Position numbers and translations under genes: made by a program. Positions 33,592 to 40,853 of a stretch of DNA of 64,000 nt are shown here, one piece after another. Location of the stretch: the NCBI RefSeq assembly GCF_900232945.1, contig NZ_OCTU01000001.1:764542-828541 (forward strand), in the 5' to 3' direction. A model generated the notes under the pieces. That model did no database searches. It was given only the letters and a program-made list of their open reading frames with translations, and had not been told where the DNA came from. The first letter of the stretch is position 1; every line of letters begins with the position of its first letter. The stretch is from Urinicoccus timonensis (GTDB lineage Bacteria > Bacillota > Clostridia > Tissierellales > Peptoniphilaceae).

Positions 33592-34593
33592 TTAATTTTC
33601 TAATACATAAACAACAACATTTCTACGACCGAAGCGTCTAGCCTCAGCATTGGACCCGTAGAAAAGGTCGATTCTTCTTCCCTTAATGGCTCCACCAGTA
33701 TCTTCTGCTACAGCATAACCGTAGGTTGGAAAACCATCAGCACTTTCAATGTAGAGCTTGCTTCCAAGAGGAATCACTCTGGGGTCTACAGCTACGGCAC
33801 CAATTCTTGCCCGGGTTCCCATGGCTGTTTTAGAACCAGCTGTAGGGTCATAGGCTGTTGCCTGCATAACTATCTTCTTAAGGACTTTTTTTCCTTCAAA
33901 ATTCACCTTGGAATAAGTGGATGTTTTTGGTCTTTCCTTGGTCCCTACTTGGCTAATTTCAGGACGCATTTCTTGAACCACTTGACTAGCTGTTACCATG
34001 GTTCCTGTAACTTGACCAGCAATTTTTGTCACTTCCACTTGGTCATTAATGATTCCGTTAATCCCCTTTTGGATGACCTTGCTTTCTCCCTTGTAGAGTT
34101 GGTCGGTTTCCACTGTTTCCTTAGTGAAAGGAATTTCTCTAGTTTGGACACTCTTGCTGGTCCGGTGGGTAGTGACTTGGATCACTGTTCCCAGGGGAAC
34201 CACTTGGTCTCTTGCTGGAAGAACTTGGTCTTGGTCTTCTATGTAGACACCTGCTGCACCTAAAATTCCTAGAGCTGTATCTCCAGCAACCCGAACTCGT
34301 TTAATTTGTCCGTCGACAATTAAAACCCGGTCTCTTTCTTGAGAAACCACAATTTCCTTGTCGTCTAGGTCTTCCAGAGAAGTTGTAAGTTCAGGACTTA
34401 CCCAAGTCTTGTCATCTACTAGAATTCCCTCTTCTTTTAAAGCATCTGCCAAAGTTTGGCCCTTTAGGCTAATTTCTTTTTGGCTTCCGTTAAATTGTAT
34501 ATTTACTTTTTCATCAATAAAACCTGTTAACAATGGCGTAACAGTTAATAGGCCAGCCATGGATACCAGGCTGAGTCTTTTGCGCCAATTCAT
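33592..34593 (-). CDS. Secreted DUF348-G5-3D cell-wall protein (YabE/YocH-like)
   Basis: A 333-residue exported protein. An N-terminal signal or anchor (about 5-25) is followed by two DUF348 repeats (about 30-140), a G5 domain (about 145-220) and a C-terminal 3D domain (about 245-333) with the three conserved Asp in TAYDP, AVDPRVIPLGS and EDTGGAIKGRRIDLFY. The 3D fold is the catalytic part of MltA and Rpf-like muralytic enzymes, so peptidoglycan cleavage during growth is the likely role. TTGGAGG lies 12 bases before the ATG. No LPXTG motif; retained or released after export. Confidence 0.92.
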   Translation of the reverse strand: MNWRKRLSLVSMAGLLTVTPLLTGFIDEKVNIQFNGSQKEISLKGQTLADALKEEGILVDDKTWVSPELTTSLEDLDDKEIVVSQERDRVLIVDGQIKRVRVAGDTALGILGAAGVYIEDQDQVLPARDQVVPLGTVIQVTTHRTSKSVQTREIPFTKETVETDQLYKGESKVIQKGINGIINDQVEVTKIAGQVTGTMVTASQVVQEMRPEISQVGTKERPKTSTYSKVNFEGKKVLKKIVMQATAYDPTAGSKTAMGTRARIGAVAVDPRVIPLGSKLYIESADGFPTYGYAVAEDTGGAIKGRRIDLFYGSNAEARRFGRRNVVVYVLEN

Positions 34594-34792
34594 GTTTTAT
34601 AGACACCTCCAATAATTTGATTACAATCTTGTATAATTTGTTACTAATTTGTTACTTTTGTAATTTTCACAAGTCTTATTGTAACCTTTTTGTTTCTTTT
34701 TGTCAATGAAAGATCTATTTTTTAAGATGAAAAAGAAAATCTGCATGGCTAAACCTAGTATCCATGCAGATTTGAAGCTTCTTATTTAATTA
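34594..34792 (-). other. Intergenic region with an 11-bp tandem repeat
   Basis: It holds the leader of the G5/3D gene and the NUDIX terminator. TAATTTGTTAC is repeated head to tail at 34634-34655, in the stretch where the promoter should lie. I could not settle a -35/-10 pair. No other gene is visible. Confidence 0.5.
34730..34769 (-). terminator. Terminator after the NUDIX gene
   Basis: CTGCATGG/CCATGCAG stem with a 13-nt loop followed by ATTTTCTTTTT on the minus strand. Confidence 0.75.
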
Positions 34793-35437
34793 TTACAATT
34801 TAGTGACAGACCCTATATTTCCATTGGCTTTTAAGATTTGCACAAGACCTAGGGTTAGGCCCGCCGTCATCCCCCAGATGACATAGTCCTGCCAATAGTA
34901 AAAATAAATCCTCTCCTTAGTCAAGGTCCAGGGATAGTCCCTACCTCCTGGAATGGCCTGGAAGGGAAAGGATTCCGGAACTTCCAAGTAAGTTCCCAGG
35001 TCATAGGCCCGGGGTTTTTCCTTGAAGAAAAAGTCCAGAGGAACCGCAAAAACATGGTCCACCTCCCGGGGATTGGGCCGAATATCCTCTAGGTCAATCC
35101 CTTGGATTTCCCCTACAAAAGCCCGAACAGACCGACCATCCCGCCGGATGACATAGTCTGTTTCTCCGTAAATTTCCAAGTGGGACTCATCCAGGTTTAA
35201 CTCCTCCATACATTCTCTTAGGGCAGCCTCTTGGGCACTTTCCCCTTCTTCGATGGAGCCACCGGGAAAGGAAATTTCTCCAGGTTGGGTCTTTAAGCTT
35301 GCCGCCCTTTTTTCAAATAAGATCCGGGGTTCCCCCTGGACCTGGATGATGGGAATCAAAACGGCATGTCGGTTTTCCAAAAATAGGGGCTCCGCCTGCC
35401 GATTTTGAAAAATATCCCTAGCCCTCATGGACCTCAT
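34793..35437 (-). CDS. NUDIX hydrolase, CoA pyrophosphatase-like
   Basis: A 214-residue NUDIX protein with the box [22 protein letters not shown] and the upstream [13 protein letters not shown] typical of the CoA diphosphatase (NudL/YeaB) group, which splits CoA into 4'-phosphopantetheine and 3',5'-ADP. The start overlaps the end of mscL by 20 bp. A second ATG three codons later is also possible and neither has a clear ribosome site. Probably coupled to mscL. Confidence 0.87.
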   Translation of the reverse strand: MRSMRARDIFQNRQAEPLFLENRHAVLIPIIQVQGEPRILFEKRAASLKTQPGEISFPGGSIEEGESAQEAALRECMEELNLDESHLEIYGETDYVIRRDGRSVRAFVGEIQGIDLEDIRPNPREVDHVFAVPLDFFFKEKPRAYDLGTYLEVPESFPFQAIPGGRDYPWTLTKERIYFYYWQDYVIWGMTAGLTLGLVQILKANGNIGSVTKL

Positions 35438-35885
35438 CAGCTGTTAATTGGCTGGTACAGTGGGGACAACGGCTAGCTTTTAAGGGGACTTCGCTTAAGC
35501 AATAAGGACAGGTTTTTGTTGTAGGCTCTGCCACTTCTTCCTTTTTAAAGCGTTTCGGTGCAGCCAGGATTTTCTTTAAGGTAATAAAGATAACAAAGGC
35601 AATAATAAGGAAGTTGACAATATTTTGGATGAAACTTCCATAGGCCAAGACTGCTGTAGCCTCCTTGGCAGCTTCAATATTTGGATAGGACTTCCCGTCT
35701 AAAGCCACATAGAGATTGCTAAAGTCAATCCCTCCAATAAGCAAGCCCACTAGAGGCATGATAATGTCATCAACTAAAGAGGCCACAATCTTACCAAAGG
35801 CCCCTCCTATGATAACCCCGATGGCCATGTCTATGACATTGCCTTGAGCAATAAACTCTTTAAATTCTTGCATTGTTTTTTTCAT
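35418..35885 (-). CDS. mscL: Large-conductance mechanosensitive channel
   Basis: An emergency osmolyte-release channel. The N-terminal MscL core ([20 protein letters not shown] onward) has two membrane helices. The C-terminal 40 residues are unusual: a zinc-ribbon-like tail [18 protein letters not shown] with two CxxC pairs. Such tails occur in some Clostridia MscL proteins. Total 155 residues. It is divergent from the dCMP deaminase gene. Confidence 0.94.
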   Translation of the reverse strand: MKKTMQEFKEFIAQGNVIDMAIGVIIGGAFGKIVASLVDDIIMPLVGLLIGGIDFSNLYVALDGKSYPNIEAAKEATAVLAYGSFIQNIVNFLIIAFVIFITLKKILAAPKRFKKEEVAEPTTKTCPYCLSEVPLKASRCPHCTSQLTADEVHEG

Positions 35886-35932
35886 TTTGTCTCCTTTCTA
35901 TTCTTTCTTTCCCTATAATCATACCCATTTTC

Positions 35933-35941
35933 TGTTATAAT
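35933..35941 (+). promoter_or_regulatory. Extended -10 promoter of the dCMP deaminase gene
   Basis: TGTTATAAT (TATAAT at 35936-35941) with no good -35, about 23 nt before the ATG. Confidence 0.6.
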
Positions 35942-35963
35942 ATTCCTAAAAGGAGAGGATATT

Positions 35964-36401
35964 ATGCGTAAGAGTTGGAATGAATATTTTATGGAAATTA
36001 CCGAAATGGTGGCCAGTCGGTCCACCTGTGACCGAGCCTTTGTGGGCTGCGTCTTGGTCAACAAGGACCACCGGATTGTCTCTACAGGCTATAACGGGTC
36101 TGTTGCCGGCAACCCCCACTGCTCCGAAGTGGGCCATACCATGCGAGATGGTCACTGTATTGCCACCATCCACGCAGAAATGAATGCCCTCTTGTACTGT
36201 GCCAAGGAGGGAATCCCCGTCAAGGGTTGCACCGCCTATGTCACCCACTTCCCCTGTCTCAACTGTTCCAAGGCCCTAATCCAGGCTGGCATCGAAAAAA
36301 TTTACTATAAAAATGCCTACCGGGTGGACGACTACGCCCTGGACCTTTTTGAAAAAAATGGGGTCCACTTGGAACAAATCAATCCTGGTCAGGAAGGATA
36401 A
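35964..36401 (+). CDS. dCMP deaminase (ComEB-like)
   Basis: A 145-residue zinc-dependent deaminase making dUMP from dCMP for thymidylate synthesis. The zinc site is HAEMNALLYC plus the PCLNC pair, and the N-terminal CDRAFVGCVLV is typical of the dCMP/ComEB group. AGGAGAGG precedes the ATG. Its last 23 bp overlap the convergent rnhA gene. Confidence 0.92.
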   Translation: MRKSWNEYFMEITEMVASRSTCDRAFVGCVLVNKDHRIVSTGYNGSVAGNPHCSEVGHTMRDGHCIATIHAEMNALLYCAKEGIPVKGCTAYVTHFPCLNCSKALIQAGIEKIYYKNAYRVDDYALDLFEKNGVHLEQINPGQEG

Positions 36402-37008
36402 AGTCCGCTTCCTTGGCCAATTGGTCGGCTCGTTCATTGCCGGCTACCCCGGTATGGGCCTCTACCTTGACAAAGTCCACCTGGACCTGGTCCTTGATGG
36501 ACTGGTAAAAATCGTGGTAGGCCTGGGTTTGGACCTTGTTCCTTTTCCAATCTCCCAGGGCCCAATGGCAAATCCCGGCATAGTCATAATGGAGGATGAG
36601 TTTACTCATCCCCTTTTTTTGTGCAAACTTCATGGCCTCCATGGCCCCGTAAATTTCTCCAGCCACATTCCGCATAGAAGATGCCTCGTCCTTGTGAAAA
36701 CGTCCAGACCACTCCGCCTGGTCCCCATCTCCGAAAAGGCAATAGACCCCAAAAGAATAGGAGGCATCCTCCTGACGGTAGGACCCGTCTACATAGGCCA
36801 CTAGGGTGTCCGGATCTGGAGCCTGGGTCAGAGCCTCCCGGCCTGGATTGCCCTGGGGCCCCCCAGCCAGGTAGGCCTGGGCATCCTCCTCTGTTTTAAA
36901 ACTCTTAAACTGGGCCCCCTTAAAGCCCCGGACCTGGTCCTGGCAGTCAGGCCAAGACCTGTAAATCCCAGGGACCCGGCCCTGGCGTACTGCATAATAT
37001 TTAGCCAT
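36379..37008 (-). CDS. rnhA: Ribonuclease H with viroplasmin-type N-terminal domain
   Basis: A 209-residue RNase HI that removes RNA from RNA-DNA hybrids. The N-terminal about 50 residues (YYAVRQGRVPGIYRSWPDC) are the caulimovirus viroplasmin/RNase H1 hybrid-binding domain. The catalytic domain has YVDGSY (first Asp), the Glu in AGEIYGAMEA, an Asp in HYDYAG, and HTGVAGNERADQLA (last His/Asp). It overlaps larC by eight bases at its start. Confidence 0.93.
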   Translation of the reverse strand: MAKYYAVRQGRVPGIYRSWPDCQDQVRGFKGAQFKSFKTEEDAQAYLAGGPQGNPGREALTQAPDPDTLVAYVDGSYRQEDASYSFGVYCLFGDGDQAEWSGRFHKDEASSMRNVAGEIYGAMEAMKFAQKKGMSKLILHYDYAGICHWALGDWKRNKVQTQAYHDFYQSIKDQVQVDFVKVEAHTGVAGNERADQLAKEADFILPDQD

Positions 37009-38170
37009 GGTATTCCCTTTCCACTCTCTTTCGCAGGTCCAAAAGACTCATGCCCTCCCGGTCTGCAATTTTCTTCAAATCCTCATACTCGAAACTATAG
37101 CCCCCGTCAAAGACCTTGACCCCTAAAGGACCAAAAGAACTGGCAAAAGTCTCCAGCTTTCTTTCCCTCTCATAGCGGTCCACAGGATAGTAGCGCAAAC
37201 CCAGGCTGGTGGTGTGGGTCCAGACCAGGTCCCGGGCCCCCTCTAAGAGGTCCTCCTTCACCAAGACAGAAAGCAAATGGCCCGGCCGGTTTTTCTTCAT
37301 ATAGATGGGGCTAAACCAAACATCCAAGGCCCCCAAGTCAAAGAGCTTGTCCATACAATAGGCCAGGTCCTCTCCCATCATATCATCCAGGTTACAGTCC
37401 AGCTGGTAGATGGTCCCAGACCCTTCTTGGGCCCCCAAGATCCCCCTTAAAACATTGGGGATGTCCAGGTCCCGGCTACCGGCTCCATAGCCCACCCGGC
37501 CCCCTTGAAAGGACCCAGAGGACCTATAGCGGCCATAGTAGGCCAGGATACAGGCTCCAGTAGGCGTCACCAACTCAGCCTCTACAGGCCCCTTTTGAAA
37601 GGGAATGCCGGCCTGTAAGAGAATATCTTGGGTGGCTGGAGCTGGCACAGGATAGAGGCCATGGGCACAGGGAACAAAACCATCCCCTACATTGGGCTTG
37701 GTAAAGGAAAAAGACTCAAGACCCAGGTCATCCATTAAAATAGCCGCCCCAATCATATCCACCAAAGAATCCGTGGCCCCCACTTCATGGAAGTGGACCT
37801 CCTCCAAGGGCTTGTGGTGGATCTTGGCCTCACTTTTCCCTAAAAGGATAAAGAGGTTTTTGGCATCCTCCTTGACCCGGTCCTTAAGGTCCGACCGGTC
37901 AATTAGGTCCAGGATGGTTTTTAGGCTCCGATGACCATGGTGGTGGTCATGGTCGTGATGGTGGTCATGGTGCTGGTCTAAGCAGACCACATCTAGATAG
38001 CAGGAATAAATCCCCTTTTTTTCCAAGTGGCTGACCCGGATGTCATAGCCGTCAAAGTCCACCTTGGCCAATTCCTGCCGAAGGACCTCCTCCCGGGCGC
38101 CTAGGTCCAAGAGCAGGGCCAAAAACATATTTCCACTAATTCCCGCAAAAGCTTCCAATTGTAAGTTCAT
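37001..38170 (-). CDS. larC: Nickel insertion protein LarC of nickel-pincer cofactor synthesis
   Basis: A 389-residue CTP-dependent cyclometallase that puts Ni into the pyridinium-bis-thiocarboxylate cofactor. MNLQLEAFAGISGNMFLALLL is the family's start, followed by a His-rich metal-storage loop (67-80, HHDHHHDHDHHHGH), HEVGATDSLVDMIG, and TPTGACILA. Some lactobacilli split this gene by a programmed frameshift; here it is one open frame. The ATG overlaps the larE stop by four bases (ATGA). Confidence 0.93.
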   Translation of the reverse strand: MNLQLEAFAGISGNMFLALLLDLGAREEVLRQELAKVDFDGYDIRVSHLEKKGIYSCYLDVVCLDQHHDHHHDHDHHHGHRSLKTILDLIDRSDLKDRVKEDAKNLFILLGKSEAKIHHKPLEEVHFHEVGATDSLVDMIGAAILMDDLGLESFSFTKPNVGDGFVPCAHGLYPVPAPATQDILLQAGIPFQKGPVEAELVTPTGACILAYYGRYRSSGSFQGGRVGYGAGSRDLDIPNVLRGILGAQEGSGTIYQLDCNLDDMMGEDLAYCMDKLFDLGALDVWFSPIYMKKNRPGHLLSVLVKEDLLEGARDLVWTHTTSLGLRYYPVDRYERERKLETFASSFGPLGVKVFDGGYSFEYEDLKKIADREGMSLLDLRKRVEREYHG

Positions 38171-38955
38171 TTCTTCTCCTTGTTTAAAGACCCCTGCCGG
38201 TAACCCCTGGGGTCGATATCCACTTGGTCATAGCCATACTTTTTTAAGTCTTCCCTGATGGAGCCCAATAAGTCCTGGGCCCGGGCCACTTGACTGGCCT
38301 CCACTTCCAAAGAAGCCTTGGCCCCTAAAGTCCTGAGCCGGACATGGTTAAAACCCAGGCCCCTTAAATAAGCCTCCCCGGCTTCAATCCGTCTTAGGTC
38401 CCCAGCTTTAATGGGCTGGTTGGGATAGATCCGACTGGCCAGGCAGGCATCGCTGGGCCGGTTCCAAGCCACCAGCCCCCGGGCCTTGGCCTCTTGCCTG
38501 ATTTGGGCCTTGGTCCAGCCACAGGCCAAAAAGGGACTGACCACCCCTAGTTCTTTTAAGGCTTGGCGGCCAGGTCGGTAGTCTCCCAAGTCATCCAGGT
38601 TGCTCCCGTCACATACAAGGGCCAGATTCCTTTCCCGGGCCAAGTCCAAAAACTTCTCGAAGATCATTTTTTTGCACCAATAGCAGCGATTTTCCGGATT
38701 GGCCAAGACCCGGTCTGGAAGGTCCTGAAAATCCACTTGGACCACTTCCAGGGGCCACTGTCTTTTTTTCGCCTCCTCCAGGACAAAGTGCCTGTCCTCT
38801 TGACTTTGGAAGGCCATCTCCATAAAAACCCCCAGGACCCGGTCCCGGCCCAGGGCCTCTACAGCCAGGTCCATCAAAAGGCTGGAATCCACTCCCCCGG
38901 AAAAAGCCACCAGGACAGAGGGATACCCCCTTAAATAATCCACTATCTTTTCCAT
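38167..38955 (-). CDS. larE: ATP-dependent sacrificial sulfur transferase LarE
   Basis: A 262-residue PP-loop enzyme that adenylates the cofactor precursor and gives up a cysteine sulfur. The PP-loop is AFSGGVDSSLL (17-27). The sacrificial cysteine is probably Cys171 in SDACLASR, equivalent to Cys176 of the Lactobacillus enzyme. A CYWCKK pair lies at 91-94. It is followed by larC and rnhA in an overlapping run. larB and larA are not in the window. Confidence 0.92.
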   Translation of the reverse strand: MEKIVDYLRGYPSVLVAFSGGVDSSLLMDLAVEALGRDRVLGVFMEMAFQSQEDRHFVLEEAKKRQWPLEVVQVDFQDLPDRVLANPENRCYWCKKMIFEKFLDLARERNLALVCDGSNLDDLGDYRPGRQALKELGVVSPFLACGWTKAQIRQEAKARGLVAWNRPSDACLASRIYPNQPIKAGDLRRIEAGEAYLRGLGFNHVRLRTLGAKASLEVEASQVARAQDLLGSIREDLKKYGYDQVDIDPRGYRQGSLNKEKK

Positions 38956-38972
38956 TGATCCTCCCTTCTATT

Positions 38973-39004
38973 AAAAAAAGACCTTCAGAAAGCTGAAGGC
39001 CTTT
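38973..39004 (-). terminator. Terminator after pta
   Basis: GGCCTTCAG/CTGAAGGTC stem with a CTTT loop and seven Ts, 15 bp after the pta stop and 18 bp before the larE ATG. larE therefore has almost no room for its own promoter. Confidence 0.85.
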
Positions 39005-39018
39005 TCAATCGCAAATAC

Positions 39019-39990
39019 TTATAGGATTGCTTGGGCAGCTGTAATAATACTTAAGGAGTAAACTTCGTCTTCGTTACATCCTCTGGACAAGTCATTTACA
39101 GGATGGTTCAAACCTTGAAGGATTGGCCCAATGGCTTCAAATCCACCAAATCTTTGGGCGATTTTGTAGCCAATGTTTCCAGCTGCAAGATTTGGGAAAA
39201 TAAAGGTATTTGCACGGCCTGCAACTGGGCTGCCCGGTGCTTTTTTCTTGGCAACTGTATCAACAAAAGCTGCATCAAATTGAAGTTCCCCATCAATCTT
39301 GATTTCAGGATGGTTTTCTTTCACTAGGGCAGTTGCTTCTTGAACCATAGTTACTTCATCTGACTTAGCAGATCCCTTAGTGGAGAAAGACAACATAGCA
39401 ACATGGGGATCCATGCCAAATTGTTTTCCAGTCATGTCTGTAATGACAGCCACTTCAGCCATGGTTGGAGCATCCATTTCCAGGTTGATGGCACAGTCAC
39501 TCATCAGGTATTGTTCGTCCCCTCTAAGCATGACGAAAAGACCGCTGGTCCGTTTAAAACCTTCCTTGGTCTTAATAATTTGAAGGGCAGGTTTTACTGT
39601 TTCCCCAGTTGTGTGAACAGCACCGGAAACCATACCGGCAGCCCGGCCAGTGTAAACCAAAAGAGTTCCAAAATAGTTTGGATTCTTTAACATTTCCAAG
39701 GCGCCTTCCTTGTCGATTTTTCCCTTACGACGTTCTACAAAGGCATCTGCCAAGGCGTCAATGTCGTCATAGTTTAGGGGATCAATCACAGCAAGGTCAT
39801 CAATGTTTAAGCCCTTTTCTTGGGCTGTTTTTTTAATTTCGTCAATGTTTCCTAAAACAACAGGTGCCAGAATTTTTTCTTCTTTTAAACGAACACAAGC
39901 ACCTAAAATCCGTTCATCTTCACCTTCTGGGAAGACAATGCTTGGACATTGTGCAGAAACTTTACTTTTTAATTCTTCAATAAAACCCAT
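39019..39990 (-). CDS. pta: Phosphate acetyltransferase
   Basis: Converts acetyl-CoA and phosphate to acetyl phosphate in fermentative ATP formation with acetate kinase (not in this window). The 323-residue short form has only the catalytic PTA_PTB domain; typical segments are VFPEGEDERIL, GRAAGMVSGAVHTT, and LQFDAAF. The longest frame starts four codons earlier, but that ATG overlaps the GGAGGG ribosome site of the ATG at 39988-39990. Own promoter. Confidence 0.96.
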   Translation of the reverse strand: MGFIEELKSKVSAQCPSIVFPEGEDERILGACVRLKEEKILAPVVLGNIDEIKKTAQEKGLNIDDLAVIDPLNYDDIDALADAFVERRKGKIDKEGALEMLKNPNYFGTLLVYTGRAAGMVSGAVHTTGETVKPALQIIKTKEGFKRTSGLFVMLRGDEQYLMSDCAINLEMDAPTMAEVAVITDMTGKQFGMDPHVAMLSFSTKGSAKSDEVTMVQEATALVKENHPEIKIDGELQFDAAFVDTVAKKKAPGSPVAGRANTFIFPNLAAGNIGYKIAQRFGGFEAIGPILQGLNHPVNDLSRGCNEDEVYSLSIITAAQAIL

Positions 39991-40023
39991 TTTTCCCTCC
40001 ATTTTTTTCTATCGTTTCATACA

Positions 40024-40038
40024 AGGCCCCCTAGGGGC
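40024..40038 (-). promoter_or_regulatory. GC-rich inverted repeat in the pta leader
   Basis: GGCCCC and GGGGCC around a three-base centre, within the 5' leader about 30 nt before the start codon. There is no T run, so not a plain terminator. Function unknown. Confidence 0.4.
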
Positions 40039-40058
40039 CAGTCTTTAAACCACTAATA

Positions 40059-40087
40059 ATACTACCACTTAATCCACATATTTTCAA
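40059..40087 (-). promoter_or_regulatory. Promoter of pta
   Basis: TTGAAA (40082-40087), a 17-nt spacer and TAGTAT (40059-40064) with TGG just before it (extended -10). Confidence 0.68.
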
Positions 40088-40106
40088 GGCCCCCAAAGGC
40101 AAAAGA

Positions 40107-40130
40107 AAACCATCCCTCAAGGGATGGTTT
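40107..40130 (-). terminator. Terminator after sortase 2
   Basis: AACCATCCC/GGGATGGTT stem with a TTGA-type loop and TTTTCTTTT on the minus strand, overlapping the sortase stop region. Confidence 0.85.
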
Positions 40131-40842
40131 AAGATTCCTCCACTACCGTCAAGATAAAAAGCCGGAGGTTGGCCCTTTCATAGGTGCAGGTTACCAGGTT
40201 GATGATTTGGTCCTGGGGCTGCAAGTCATAGCCCGGGTCATAGACCGCTTCTTTTTGCAAGAGCCGGTAAAAATCTTGTCTTTTTTCATATGTAGAGAAA
40301 TCCCTGGGGTCCAGGATGGTTTCCCCGGAAAGAATCCCGGCCAAAACCGCCCTGGTCTTGATGGTCTTGTCCCCCGTGTCCAGGTAAAATTCCAGACTCT
40401 TGGGCTGGGTCTTGAAAGACTTCAAGGACCCAAACATCAAGTCATTTTTCATCATATGGCCATAGATCAGAATAAAGGGATCCTCTAAAGACCCATTCCG
40501 ATAGTCCATAAAAATCGCCCCTAGGGCATTTCTCTCCCCGTTGGCCCCAGTGTGGAGGTAACGGTCGTTATCTCCAGCTTGGACCAGGGGATAGTCAATG
40601 GCCCCATCCTGGGACCGGATCCAGGCAAAAATGTCTGGATTTATGGCCCGGAGGCTGGTTAAGTCCAAGCCCCCGTCTTGAGATCCCGAGCCCTTGGAAA
40701 GAGCTTGGGTCCGAAGACCAGAATAGGCCTCCATTGACTTTTTTTCATCTACTTGGAGTCGCAGGTAGGAAAGGGTCTTGTAGGCAAAAAAGATCGCCAC
40801 AAGAATGATTAAACTATTGATTATCAGTCTTTTCCCTTTCAT
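40129..40842 (-). CDS. Class B sortase (locus 2)
   Basis: A 237-residue membrane-anchored transpeptidase. Signal anchor about 5-22, then the class B pattern INPDIFAWIRSQDGAIDYPL, catalytic His129 (IYGHM), Cys219 (NLVTCTYE) and Arg227. Eleven bases after the stop of the 2493-residue LPKTG protein, with a terminator right behind, so the two form a two-gene operon and the giant protein is the probable substrate. It resembles the sortase at 21870-22598 in layout but differs in sequence, so it is not a recent copy. Confidence 0.9.
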   Translation of the reverse strand: MKGKRLIINSLIILVAIFFAYKTLSYLRLQVDEKKSMEAYSGLRTQALSKGSGSQDGGLDLTSLRAINPDIFAWIRSQDGAIDYPLVQAGDNDRYLHTGANGERNALGAIFMDYRNGSLEDPFILIYGHMMKNDLMFGSLKSFKTQPKSLEFYLDTGDKTIKTRAVLAGILSGETILDPRDFSTYEKRQDFYRLLQKEAVYDPGYDLQPQDQIINLVTCTYERANLRLFILTVVEES

Positions 40843-40853
40843 AGCTCATCCTC

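Noticed and set aside
40024..40038. Terminator in front of pta
   Set aside because: GC-rich hairpin without T run, located inside the pta leader; kept only as an inverted repeat.
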